In this document: positions 14,863 through 38,775 of the stretch, piece after piece | How positions within the stretch are numbered: the stretch's first letter is position 1 | How the letters are laid out: each line of letters opens with the position of its first letter | Assembly: GCA_943735955.1 (NCBI GenBank) | Contig: OX030959.1 | Location: 2,959,772-3,023,771 of the forward strand | Length of the DNA: 64,000 nucleotides | Direction: 5' to 3' | From: Piscicola geometra | Lineage: Eukaryota; Annelida; Clitellata; Hirudinida; Piscicolidae | Notes under the pieces: generated by a model | Database searches by the model: none | What the model was told of the DNA's origin: nothing | Seen by the model: the letters and a program-made list of their open reading frames with translations, nothing else | Made by a program: the position numbers and the translations under genes

Positions 14863-17800
14863 TGATGGATGAACCGATAGATGGATGGACAAATGGGAGA
14901 ATGGATAGATGGATGAATCAAGGGGCATATGAAAGGGAAGAGAGATAGATAGCTAGGTATATGGTATATATGGGTAAATAGACGGGTAACAGATGAATAA
15001 TTTTTACATGTAAAAATGGATTTGAGGATGGATGGAAAGATGGATGAATGAAGTGAAGTGATAGATGGTAGGATGGTTGTTTGAAAGGTTGATGAGTGGG
15101 TTAATTGATGTTTGATGGATGACTGCTGGTGTGCTTGATATTGCGCAAGAGTTGTTTGTATTTTAGGGATGCAATGATTTATCTATTGCAAAGATAATGC
15201 CACTAAACGATTAGTAAATGCCTTTTACGACGAATGAATGTGTACGTGTTTTTGTTATTATATACAGACGAACAAAATAAATTCTTTGAGAATGAAAAAT
15301 TAACTCCAATTGAATTTTCTCTTTTTCTTGATCTTTGCTTGAAGCATTTTTTTCAGTGGCAAGACATAATCAAACGGTTAGGAACAGGTTGGAAGCAGTG
15401 AAAGCACGCTGTTGTACTGAGTCATGGCCATTTCACAAGCCCTCTCAACTATTGAACCAATTTAAATGTAAATCGTTTTCCTCAAATACAGTTTCAAGTT
15501 TGTGTCAAGATTTGTAAACTTTTTAAAGCTATGACAAACTCAAAGGCAGTGGTTGCATACATTTAAGTTGGAATCTCATTTAAGCCAGAAGAGTCAAAAG
15601 GGTTAAAGGAACTCGTTAGAGAACTTCATGATTCATATTGCTCCATGATGCAACTTTAGTTCAGTCTTATATTTTAAAATTTAAACTAAAATTCTTTAAA
15701 TTGTGATTCAATAATTAATTTTGTGAGTTATTTTCTCATTTACACAAGAATGTTTTCATACATTATGGGCTATGTGTCTTTTTTACAAACAAGTCGTATG
15801 TAAAGCTTTTGATTTCTTGCCGGAAAACTTTCGTTTGCTAAATTATTCATTGGCGGGGTTATTTAAAGTTACATTTTAAAACTGTTGTTGTTTTTGCGAT
15901 GTTTTACGAGCCACTTTAATTGTTGCCAAGTTTGCTGGAATGCGCTTTATTGTGTCTTCATCGGTTGTAGGCGGTAGAATTCATTGTAGTTGTTAAGCCT
16001 TCGAATATATTAAGAATTTGGGGCCAGAAAACTAAGGATATATTTAATGTGGACTGCTTGAAAGAACGAAAAATTATTACATATGCCTTAAAAACATGTA
16101 GTGGTGAGATGCATTCGTAGAAACAATAGAAAGTTTTTCTGCTGGGTCTAATGTCAAGATAAGCTTTTGAATAAATAAAATCATTTAAATCATAAAATCT
16201 TTTTGAAAAAATCTTTTTTCTTTATTTGCAAAATGAGAGGGAAAAATTATTTTAAAAGTATAAAACCAATGTCGAAAAACAATTATTTTTTCATCGTGTG
16301 TGATTTTCCATCAAATTGCACACGTGTGCTTATCTACGTCGAGGAGTTTTTCAATGAAAATATTTCCTATAATTTGTTTGGGTTTATTATAGGCGTAATT
16401 GAAAAATATCAGCATATAAGTAATCTTAGGAAATCAGGTCAGGGAAGCCCGCATTTGTATAAATGGAAATTGTGCAAAATAATCAGGGCAATATTTTGCT
16501 TTAAAATAAACATTATATTATGTTGTTTCAATTATATAGAGTTATGGCAGTTTTTATTTGCATTACTATAGCCATTTTACTGTCCTGCTTATTATTATTA
16601 TTATTATTATTCTAAACGTCTTCTACCACTAGCGCGCCTTAATATCCGGCAATGTCTTCCTCTTAGCATTTCCTTATGACTTGGTAATCTTGAGGTGCTT
16701 GTGGGGTGTCAACAGAAGTCGAGATCGCTTTTGGAATGGTTTTGTGTGTGGTAGTTGTAGTAGTAACTACTTTAGCTGTGCCGCTTTTAATAGTAGTAAT
16801 AGCGGTTTTGGTTTAGAAAAATGAGACAGTGAAGGAATGATGGTGAAGAATAAAAATAAAATGTCACAGTCGGTCTATGCCCTTCAATCCTTCTCATTTT
16901 GGGATCCTAGTCATTAAATGTGTGCAATTGGCATTCATGAAAACCCAAATCAAAGTGCCAGAACTTGCATCTGTTGCTTTTTTTATTATCCACAACTCCT
17001 TCTAGTGTATCTACTTTCTTCACATTTGATAGCAGAAGCAAAAATCTTTTGCTAGAGTCGTGCTGGTGCTTTTCTCGGCAGTATTTTCCGTCTATAACCA
17101 TTTAAAACTGCAGTTTTCTTAGTTTAGTTTGCTTATTATTTCATGAATTCAACCATTTTTTACCGTTAAAGTATTTTTAAAATGTCCATGTGGGAGTGTA
17201 AGCATGGATGAATATTTTCGTGTGGGTGGGTGTGTGGTAGTAATGTGTGCATGGATGTGAACGCATCTTTTTGCATGTGTGATTTAATTAATTTCTGTAA
17301 GTGTGCCGTGTCAGCCACAAAGGTAGGCATGACGCCTGGGTCGGAAGGTTAACGGATGTATCAGGTGCGTTTGTGTGTGTGTGTGTTCTTATGTGTGTGC
17401 CTATGTGTGTGTGTTCTTATGTGTGTGTGCTTATGTGTGTGTGTTTATGCTTGTGTGCATTTGTTTGTGGATGTGTGTTTGTAAAATATAGTTTCAAACT
17501 ACATGCATAAATGACTTCACGGAGAATCTAAAAACACTCTGAGACTCTCAAAAAACTGAAACACCTCGAAGTGTGAACGGTGTTAAAAGTGGATTTATTA
17601 GTGGTGAAGCATCCAGCAGACGTCTTGCAACTTGAGAGAAGGGAAACTTCAAAGAAGTCTTTCTTGCGTGCTCGCCTCTGAACAACACGCGTGTTTCCTT
17701 ATCGCTTCAAAGCGCTTAATTTGGATTTTTCTCGAGTGTCTGAGACTTGTTTTAGCTAAGAGTCATAGCGAATCGTGCTGTTGTATTTGAAATTCACATT

Positions 17801-18196
17801 TCTGACCCTCTTTCATAGTACGCATTTTGAATAAAACATTGCCCTCAACACACCGACATCGCACTGAATCTCTTTAACAGCAGGTTCTCATCAACACAAC
17901 ACCATCCAGCACCACCTAATAAATATTAGCACGTTTCAGGGCAGGTAGGAATCGAGTAAATATTTGAATCATAAATCTTGAGACTGCCCTCTATCGAGCC
18001 TCTGCAACTAACGCCTGCATCCTTCTTCATGTAAACTTCGAAGGCCTCGAGAATTTGAAGAATTTCGAGTTCGAATGACCAGGTCTAATCTGTTGTTTAG
18101 TGGTGGATCATCGAATTAGAGGTGGTTAGGTGGCCAATGCCCCCCTAATGAGGCATAATTGCTGCGAGCTGACGCTTCCGCATTCCTTCTTCAAGC

Positions 18197-18428
<232 letters not shown>

Positions 18429-18911
18429 AAACCTTTTATTCGAACATAAAATCAAGAACATGTGCAAACTCACGCAAACATATTTAAGCATTAAAGCAAA
18501 CGAAATAAAAAAACAACTTTTTATTCCCGCAAAAATTGAAATTCTTTAATTTAGAAAGTTGCATGTCTGCAAAATCTTTTAAAATTAGAAAAACTTTTCG
18601 CCCGTCATCCTCCTTATGAATTCCAGGCACGAAAATCAATTGCAAGAACGAAACAATCGAAGTGCCGACTAATAAAAAATTAGAAAAAAAAAAAACTTCT
18701 GAAAACAAAGTGTTTTTAAATTATATTTTCTAAGATTGAAAATATGTTAAAAAGTAAGAATCAATACGAAGAAAAAATGATTTTGACGTGGAAAGAAAAT
18801 CGAAAGTTGAGACGACATGAAAATGAAATGCATGGTCTTGTTGCTGCTGCCCAGTGAAAACATTGCCTTGCTGGGTGGATGAGTGGATGAATGAATGCGC
18901 TGACATCTTCA

Positions 18912-18970
18912 GCCTCTGGCGCATAAGAACCATGGCTCTTAGAACCATTGTAACATGGCGTCTGTCAGAC
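18912..18970 (+). mobile_element. Fragment of the tRNA-SINE 3' region
   Basis: This segment (GCCTCTGGCGCATAA, then CATGG and TAGAACCATTGTAACATGG) matches, in opposite orientation, 44,473-44,529, where it is attached to a tRNA-like head. It therefore marks a truncated copy of the same interspersed family. Confidence 0.6.
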
Positions 18971-19859
18971 TGTGAATAATACAGACCATTTAAAAAATGT
19001 AAAAGACACATGACAATTCAATGCTGTAAAATTCATAAAATCTATCAGAAACGAATGCTTACAAACTTCTAAAAAAATAATAAAAATATTAGATTAGCCA
19101 TTTCAATGCAAAACCTTAAAAAGTTGACAACTTGAGAGCAGTAAGGTAAGGTATTACAGCATGAACTATCGAGTGCTATCCTCAGATGAGGTTATCTGTC
19201 ATCTTTATCCTTTTAGAAGCTTCCAGCAGTTGTCTGCTGATTGATAACATCGGTTCATGCATGAATGGGTGAAGGAATTACTGAAATAGACTCTGTACCA
19301 GAATTGAAACAAATGAGTTCTGCACGCTTGAAGGGAGACTAATAAAACTGAATCAAGTTGTATCCATCAAAGACTCTACATCTTTACTGAGTCTACCACT
19401 GGTCATCTTTTTCCTTGTACACATTGTACACACTTTCAAACTCTTTTTTCAACCTTTTTTGTTTCACATACCTTCTCCCACCACTAGTTTAATTAAATCT
19501 TAAAAGCGTGAAACTGAAAAAGCTTTCCACTGCATCTGCGACTTTCAACTACTTCATTATTTCTCATTCTGAAATTGTTTGCTCGTTCTTCGTTCGTTCA
19601 TTCATTTATTCGTCAGCCAGTCACTCGTTCTTTTTTATATTGAGAATACTCATTCTCTAGCTTCAACATCAACAACATCATCATCAACATCATCATCATC
19701 AGCATCATAATCATCATCATCATCATCATCATCCCCGTAAGATCAGCCACACCACATTGATCTTTCAAGCTCACAAGCAACACATTAAGATGACAAATCC
19801 TTTGTTTGAAAAGCATTTTGCAACATCAACGCCCATGCATCAATGCAATCGATCCTTTT

Positions 19860-20096
19860 CCATATCTCATCATCATCATCACCATCATCATTATCACCAT
19901 CCCCATCATCATCATCACCATCCCCATCATCATCATCACCACCCCCATCATCATCATCACTATCTTCACCATCGCCATCACCCTCATCACCATTGCCATC
20001 ATCCTCATCTTCATCCTTATCATCATCATTAGCATCCTTTTCACCATTTTCATCATCATCATCCTCAAAATCATCACCCTGATCCACATCATCATT

Positions 20097-20158
<62 letters not shown>
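19860..20158. repeat. (ATC)n array, about 300 bp
   Basis: ATC/ACC triplets, pure for the last 60 bases. The complement encodes a long Asp run, an artefact of the repeat. A smaller ATC tract lies at 19,660-19,735. Confidence 0.9.
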
Positions 20159-20991
20159 TATCTGCATCAACATCATTAACTAATGATTCTATAGCGTTAT
20201 ATAAATTTGATTGATTGATTGATAGGGTACAAGTGATGTAGCCGGGAGCAAAATATTCGATTAATTGTGATAAACAGGACCTCAGTGGATGGATAAGTCG
20301 ACGTGATAGTATCATCTTGCATCATCCTCCTTCTAATTAATTATTCAATAAGGATGAGACCTTGACCCTTGAGGAGGCTTTCCAGATGTAGACATCATCA
20401 ATCATTCCCGCAATTAATATTCATCATATTATGTTATTGTCTTGTTGTTCTACTCATGCACTCACCCATCCACCATTCATCCATCCACCGTTCATTCGTT
20501 CACCGTTTATTCATTCATAATTTATTCATTTTCCATTCACTCATCCGTCATTCAGAACCAACTCTTCACAATCCACCATGACATCACGTCTCCCAACATG
20601 TACATGCAGTCTTGAAACAACCATACAAGACATGAAAATCTTGTCTAAACTTGCATCTTAACTTACCTCTCAACACCTTTTTACAAGTGAATCTTCATCA
20701 GTTGAGATCTATCATGTACCGTTGAATCTTTCGCATTACACAAAGCACCTGGCATCAATGGCTGGCTTCTGATCGAGGCACGGCATTAAGAAGCTTAATC
20801 CGGCGTGTGAATCGAACTCAATGGCACTGCGTCGAACGCCATTGAAATAAAATCATTTTACGGCTAGAGTGCATGCAAGTAATCGTTGAAGTGTCAATAG
20901 GTGGAAGTTACCCTGGGAGTGTGTGTGAGTGAGAAGTTTGTGGTGGAAGGTGGTACCTAGAATTTGATGTTTTCACCAGGTTAATCTTAAG

Positions 20992-21009
20992 AACACACAC
21001 AAAAACAAA

Positions 21010-21074
<65 letters not shown>

Positions 21075-21113
21075 AACACACACAAACACACACACAAACA
21101 CACACGCGCACGC
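20992..21113. repeat. (CA)n microsatellite with AAC interruptions
   Basis: CA run broken by AAC at irregular intervals, ending in CGCGCACGCG. Confidence 0.9.
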
Positions 21114-21254
21114 GTACAAGGCAGCAGATGTGGATAATTATAGATGACCACCGCTTTGAAAGAAGCTCGGTGGGAGGTTCACTGTGTAGTTTGCTTGTGC
21201 CTTTGAATTATTAATCGTCAGCATGTCTGTCTATGGATGACTGGCTTGCTGGTT

Positions 21255-21598
<344 letters not shown>

Positions 21599-22537
21599 CT
21601 TTCTGTGTATGACTGAAAGTGTGAGTGTACAGATCGGTGTATGTATGCCTAACTGTATGCGTATAAAAGTTTTTGAATTGTTTGTTCAACCTCCTTAGCC
21701 ATGGAAAGCTCGCCTCACAGGCACTGTATAGGAAGAAGGCACCAAGGTCGCATGCAATAATGATAACTCCCAATGGCAGAAGCAAGTGCTCATCCATCAC
21801 CAGCAGCATCAATCTCTGCCATCCACCAGATTAATGCTCGCTTTTAATTGATTAATTCCATTATTTAAACTTTGTACATTTTCGAGATAATTAATTTTCG
21901 AAAAGCTATTTATATTTTTGTAATTCGCACATATAAAAAAATTCTCAAAAATAGTTTTTTTCAAAAAGTTTGACATGGTAAATTACTATACTCTGTTCAT
22001 GTTGCACGTCAAATTCCTGATCGTTTAAGCCGACGTCAGACGGATGATGGATGTTGCAATCATCATTTGTACTCCGTGTCGTTTTCTTCCCCACTACAAT
22101 AGTTGTTTGAAGTGTACACACAGAGGTATACACACGCACATATGCACACGCACAAACACATACATACACACTAACACACACACACACACACACAATTTCC
22201 TCATCCATTCGAACTTCGCTCACTCAAAATAAGAGCAGGGGTTCAATATGTCTTTGCATCCGGTCTCTGAAGCCTTTGAATCGGTTGTATTGTGTGAATG
22301 TCATTATTCAAGCCTTTAAAATTAAAATATTAAAACAGCAATGCCAGCATACCCTTCTTTGACAAATTTTAATGAAGCAATTTTGATATGATTTTACAAC
22401 TTCTTTTTAACAGCCACAAAAACTAATTGTAATTCGTTTTCATTAAAATTTTAAACAATTATCACTCATTCTTCAATACCCTTTTTTTTTATCCTTTTCT
22501 ACATTTCCCAATACACCTTTCCACCCCCCTCCATCAG

Positions 22538-33531
<10,994 letters not shown>

Positions 33532-34660
33532 ACGTAAAGATTCAGACATTTTATTTTAGTTTTTTATATTTTTACTTCTATGTCATTATTATTTTTTTGT
33601 AATTGGAAACTCATCTATTTATTCAAATGTGTTGGTTCTTTATCAATGGAACTTAATTGCTTGTAAATTCTATTGTGCCTCGCGTAAAGGTTGACAGGAC
33701 TTTTAAATTTCATGAATTATTCTCCTTCTATGAAAGACCGACGTTTGTTTACTTTTGAATCACGTTTGAAGCTGGAAATGGAAGGGTGACCTTCCAGCTG
33801 TTGTTGTATTGAAATTGCCTTTGTGTTAGGTTTGAACGGCTGTTCCTTCTCAACCTTCATTTCTTATAAAAAACTGAAAATTGTTTGATCGAGATTCAAT
33901 TTGTGTTGCATTCTAACCTGACTAATTGCCTGACTTCTGCATCACTCTAGATCAACTGTTTGAGGCCCAAAGAACCCTGTAACACTGCCTGCTTACTTGT
34001 CCTCTACATTAGAACTAGTGAAAACTGTAAAATAAAATAATAATTTTGCAATCACATGTATACAGCTTTTAAACTTTGGATCGTTATCCAAGTCAATAGT
34101 TTGTCGTTACCAACTAACTAGTTGTGTGTTCATCGTCATTAACGATTACGTGAATATGGATGTTATTACTCAATTGACGTGACTTAATCATTTCCCGCTC
34201 TTAATCACACCTAGCATCTCTACCTTCCGCTGAAGACCAACTCTGTGGCATGCTAACATGACATAAAATTATTTTTGACAAGTTTGTAAATACTTTAATA
34301 AAATACGAATGCTATTTCATGCTTTTCTTGCAGTCTTTGTAATGAGAAGCCTTCAGTTGTGTTTCGAGATATTATAGCATTATTAAAGAGTCGAGGTTGT
34401 TGACAGACTGTATAAATAACATCGGTTCGAGATTTGAATGTAGAATAAAGATGACGACTGAAAGGATGAAAATGAAACATTGAAAGGTGCGAGTCAGAAC
34501 GCTTCAAGTAGAAAACTAAAGAAGCAGAAGAATTCAAATGTTGCAGTTCAGATTCGACGCAGCTCGTAAAAACTGATAACTCAAATTTATAAATTTTTAA
34601 ACCCAAAAACTTTAGTTCAAAACGCCTCGCAAGTGAGCAAGATCTACACAGTGGTCAACG
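33532..34660. other. Convergent TRIM9-SPRED intergenic/3' UTR region
   Basis: The two genes end toward each other over 1,129 bp. On the + strand AATAAA occurs at 34,031-34,036 and 34,297-34,302, both candidate polyadenylation signals for the TRIM9-like gene. On the - strand an AATAAA lies at about 33,617-33,622, so the 3' UTRs could overlap. No coding signal. Confidence 0.5.
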
Positions 34661-37600
34661 TCAGACTGATTCATGTCGCCCTCCTGCCACCAGATTGCAG
34701 CATCCACACCTCACCGCCGTCAAGTGACACAGCGTCAGAGGCCAGTAGAGACATAAACATGGAATTGCGAGAGAAAAGCACAAGAATGAAGTCCTGAGAG
34801 CCCACTTGTTAGCATCACAACCTTCCTCTTCTGTTCTTTCCCTCGCCTCCTGACTGCTGTCACCTCCCTCTGAACTCTCCTGTCGCTTGTACGAAGGCTC
34901 AATTTCTTCACCCATGCAACACTGTTGTACCAGAGGCCTGGCCAAGAAGCAGCACGTGACCCTGTCGATCCACAAAGCCACTCTGTCGGGCGCTTGAAGG
35001 CAGGCGTTGGGCAGGTTGGTGGTGCTGGAAAACTCTTCGTTGCAGAATCGGCATCTTTCCCTTATGCCGTTGTCACAAGAGGTTCTGAAAATGTGTTTAA
35101 ATCATTAAAAAAGTATTTTGTATTGAAACGAAGAAATTAGACAAAATTTACAATAAAGTATAATTGATTCAAAAAGTTGTAACCTCAAAGCAAACTCGCT
35201 GTCAGAGTAGATAGTGCCATAATTTTTGTTGGAAGACGAAGACGATGATGGCTGCAGGAGGAAGGGAGGGGGAGGGTTGGGGAAAGGGAGAATGAGAGAG
35301 GATGGATGATGGAGGATTTTTTTTTCGGTGACCGACCAGCCAGCCATGGCGGGAAGGGAAGATGAAGGCGGGTTGGGGACGGATGGATGTCTGCCCGAGG
35401 CTCTTTGGTGGTTGTCACAACAGCGCGAGTCGTTGGGGCAAGAGATGGATGAGAAGGTCATCAGCTTGCTGGTCATGCGACCAAAAATCTCAAATCGTCT
35501 CTTGCTGCTGGTGCTCGAGTGGTGACTGCTGGGTCTCAGCTGCTGACAGGAAGGCAACAACGGAGTTTTCTTGCAGTACTCCGCCCCTGACACACTATGC
35601 CTCATCTCCTTCAGCGCCTCTGGTGGAAGTAAGAGAGGCTTGTTGGCGCCTTTCAGTTCGTGGTAGGAGGTGAGAATCTTGATGTTGTCAGGCAGACTCG
35701 ATCTGGTGTTCCTGTCTTGCCTCTCCTGCTTCGACTTGAGGTTGAACGACGGAAAAGTAAAGTACCACCAGGGTTTAGGCAAAACGGCGTTGTTGGCGTT
35801 TTCATTCATGTTTTTGTTGAAAATATTTCCGTTCAGTAAGTGTCTCAGGTTCTCAACGGGTGTTCGTGCTTTCTTTATAGTAGAAGATTTATGCGAAAAC
35901 TGTGTTTGTTGTTGTTGTTGTTGTTGTTGTTGTAGTTGTTGCTGTTGTGTTTGCTGTTGCAGCTGTGTTGTGTGCCCTGAGTAAGAGTTGAGATGGTACA
36001 ACGAAGTGGGAGCTTGGGAAGAGGGTGGGATAGGCGATGATAATCGGTGTGAAGGAAGGGGGTCGAGAGAGGAAGGGGAATGGCGAGTGGGCGAAACGAG
36101 TGTTGGCGTGCTGACAGTTGTCGATGTGGTGCTGTTTGCCCTGGAAAATTTTTCATATCTCTCTAAGCGCTTCTGTTTGAATTGAACGTTCTGGTAAGAC
36201 TTTTGGGCATTTGAAAATTATACTAAGAATGCATGAAGTGTTGGCAATGAATGAAGATAAATAATAGTTAATAGATTAATTAATAAAAAATAATAGAATA
36301 TATTTTATTGAAAAAGGGTTTGTTAAAGACTAAAGGAAACTTTTGAAAAGTTCTTACCGCGTGCATTTGAGTTTTTTCTAGCTTCATAGCGGTGGTTTTC
36401 TCACTCACTCCTGTGTTTAAATATTTGAAATAAATTTCAAAAAACTTTAATTAACATAAATAGATTTACTAGATTAAAATTTCACATGAAATTATTTTTT
36501 AAAAATTAACTTGATCAACAGCGCTATGCACTTACACCCTGAACCATTCAACAACGCAGCACCGCTAATGTTCACCAGTCTCCACCAATGTCCACCAAGC
36601 ACCCTGAACAAGGAGATGTAGGGCTCGCTTGACGTTTCTCTCAAAGGTCTTGGCGTCAGTGGAGCTCTGGAAGGTGAGGCCGTACTTGGCAGCACCACTC
36701 CTCCAGTGGTGGAACGTGGGATTCGCCTTGATGTACTGCAGGTCCTTCTTGAGAGCACACCTCAGAATCACCTGTTTGTGGTTGTGTTTGTGCTTAGTGC
36801 TTTGGTTATTGTTGAGGTGGCTGTTTGAATAGAGAGAGACATTTGTATATATAGTAGTTTGGTGGGTGGATTAAAGGTATCAGAAAGAGTTTTTCTAGGA
36901 ATTGCATTGTGCAGGTTGACATTAAGATATGGCATAGGCCTTGCCATAAGCTTGCTAGGAGGCATCTACTGAACCAAACGACGCTAAACAAGTCAGCAGC
37001 AGGGGTTGCTTCACAGTGTAATGAGTGCATGGTGATAAAAGAGTGGAAAGGGCATCTAATAATTTGAGACTTTGTTAACTAATGGTGTTGTTATTGTTGA
37101 TCGGGGTTCTTTCTGTCGTGAGACTTCAAGTTATTGCGACAATGGTGATGGTGATGATGACGATGACGATGATGGTGATGATGATGATGATGAGGATGAT
37201 GATGATGATGATGATGTTGATGGCGATGAGTTAATGACCAGGTTTAGAGCATGTCTGTAAAAGTCTTTATTTTTCCATTTTTCTGCTTACTTTTCGATGA
37301 GCACTTGCCGCGGAGGAAGAAGACGTTTGTAGCTGAGAATGATGCAGGCAATTTAAACACGAAAAAGTTCTAGAAAACTCGACAGCGGATCAGGCAGACA
37401 AATCCCGTCTAGTTGAATGGCACGACTTTTTGGGATTTTTATTTTGTCGTGTGGACTCGAGCTTGCATGCACGTGAGACTGCTGCATTGGCAAGATGCCT
37501 TGTTCTGGTCAGAGTATTGTACCATACTTTTCTTCACAATCCTTCTTTACAAGTGGTTTAAATGCCTTAGTCACGCCAACACAATTGGAAAGTACTTAAG

Positions 37601-38626
37601 ACTTCTGTTCATGAAATTATTCTCGAAGCCGGAAACAACATTTCATTAGTTCCTCTTTCTTTGGAGAATCCAAAATGACTTTCAAACAAAACTCGTTTTT
37701 GAGGTTGCTTGTGAGGTGTTATGGAGATCATAAACATTCCCATTCCCATCCCCATGATCATAGCATTCAGGTGTGTTTTTGTCTTGTACAAATGTTTCAT
37801 TGAACTTTTTCTAATTTTCAAGAGTATCTTCTTTTGCTCCCACACTATAAACTACACCTGTTGCAGTTTCCTTTCACGAAGGTGTCTCGACTGTCTTTTG
37901 AGCCCATGTGTTCGACATTTCATTACTTGTTTGAATTGTATTCAATTGTATTTCATTTTTAAAAACCACAAACCGTTCTGTCTGACATCCTGCACCCCTG
38001 GATGTAAAAGTCAGAAGAGGAGCTTGTAGAGTCAGTCTTTGAGAAGCTGTTGTGGTGGAAAAGTGGTAGTGTGGAGAAGTTGTTTTGAGGAGATAGAGTG
38101 GAAAGTCAGGAATTTTGAAATAAAAAACCGCAGAAAGGGGCTTATAAAAGAAGAGTGTGATTGGAAGGTGGAATCTATATAATGATGGGGACCAGAAAGA
38201 CGTCGAAGTAGAGTTTCTGAGATTTTTCTATCTCTAAAAAGGTATATGATGTTTTTTTGGAATTTATTTATTCATTTACGCACCCATCTATCCATCAATC
38301 TGCTTTCTACCGCTCGATTTCCTTCATTAACAATTTTTTAAATCTCATATTCATGCTTCTACTCACCTCTTTTCGCACATACTTACTCTAACCCTAACCC
38401 TAACCCTAACCCTAACCCAACCACCAACACAACCACAATTTAACCCATCTTTCCTACCCATCCTCCTACCCACCCCCTCCCATCACCCACCCACCCACCC
38501 ACCCACCCACCCACCCACCGGACGAGGCCCACAGAGCTGATGCCTCCAACGCCCAGAGGCACCCAGCCCCCCTTGTTGTCATCCCTCACCATCACTTGTG
38601 CCTTCACTCTCGCACACAAGTAGTCT
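34661..38626 (-). CDS. SPRED: SPRED (Sprouty-related, EVH1 domain) Ras/MAPK inhibitor
   Basis: Exons on the minus strand, 5' to 3': about 38,533-38,626; about 37,291-37,369; 36,603-36,771; 36,358-36,410; 35,184-36,190; 34,661-35,084 (TGA at 34,661). The EVH1 (WH1) domain reads MVRDDNKGGWVPLGVGG, VFKLP...FFLRG, then CALKKDLQYIKANPTFHHW and KYGLTFQSSTDAKTFERNVKRAL. The 1-kb linker exon is Ser/Thr/Pro-rich with polyglutamine. The last exon is the cysteine-rich Sprouty (SPR) domain: CRFCNEEF, ACLQAPD, VTCCFLARPLVQQCC, then IPCLCLYWPLTLCHL and RCGCC. SPREDs bind Ras/Raf and neurofibromin through EVH1 and attach to membrane through the SPR cysteines. The start-codon exon was not found, and the junction between the second and third listed exons does not join in phase with GT..AG sites, so an exon is missing or an error exists. 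The last three junctions match exactly. Confidence 0.88.
35890..35975 (-). repeat. Polyglutamine (CAA/CAG) tract in SPRED linker
   Basis: Mixed CAA/CAG codons give runs of three, four and nine glutamines with T and L between them, just downstream of the Ser/Pro-rich segment of the linker exon. Mixed codon use argues for a maintained peptide rather than a recent expansion. Confidence 0.85.
38388..38418. repeat. Interstitial telomeric repeat (CCCTAA)n
   Basis: C followed by five exact copies of TAACCC (complement TTAGGG), then degenerate CCCAACC. It lies inside the SPRED gene with unique sequence on both sides, so it is internal and not a chromosome end. Confidence 0.95.
38484..38520. repeat. 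(CCCA)n run at the SPRED EVH1 exon edge
   Basis: Eight or so CCCA units abut the 3' edge of the first visible EVH1 exon. In transcript sense this is (GGGU)n starting at the candidate donor, which makes the exact donor ambiguous. Confidence 0.8.
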
Positions 38627-38634
38627 CTGTGTGG

Positions 38635-38775
38635 TTGGTTGGTGAAGTGGTTGGAAATGGTAGAGTGTGGTTGAAAGGGGTTGAGAGTGGTTGAAGGTGG
38701 TTGAGGTTGTGATTGAGAGTGGTTGAAGGTGGTTGAGGGTGTGATTGAGAGTGGTTGAGGGTGGTTAAGAAGGGT
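38635..38775. repeat. GTGGTTGA-type degenerate tandem repeat
   Basis: Repeated GTGGTTGARRGTGGTTG units, immediately upstream (in gene sense) of the EVH1 exon. No coding signal. Confidence 0.7.

Larger units (their letters stand above)
36772..38532 (-). other. SPRED introns with (GAT)n tract
   Basis: Apart from the small EVH1 exon at 37,291-37,369 the region is intronic. It carries a (GAT)n tract at 37,145-37,235 and the telomere-type repeat listed separately. No other gene was recognised. Confidence 0.6.

Noticed and set aside
16203..16571. 122-residue frame starting MKKSFFFICKMRG
   Set aside because: AT-driven Phe/Ile/Lys/Asn composition, unlike the GC-rich third positions of the real exons here, and no recognised motif.
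19785..20315. 176-residue Asp-rich acidic protein on the minus strand
   Set aside because: The acidic run is a GAT-repeat translation; the short flanks show no family or splice support.
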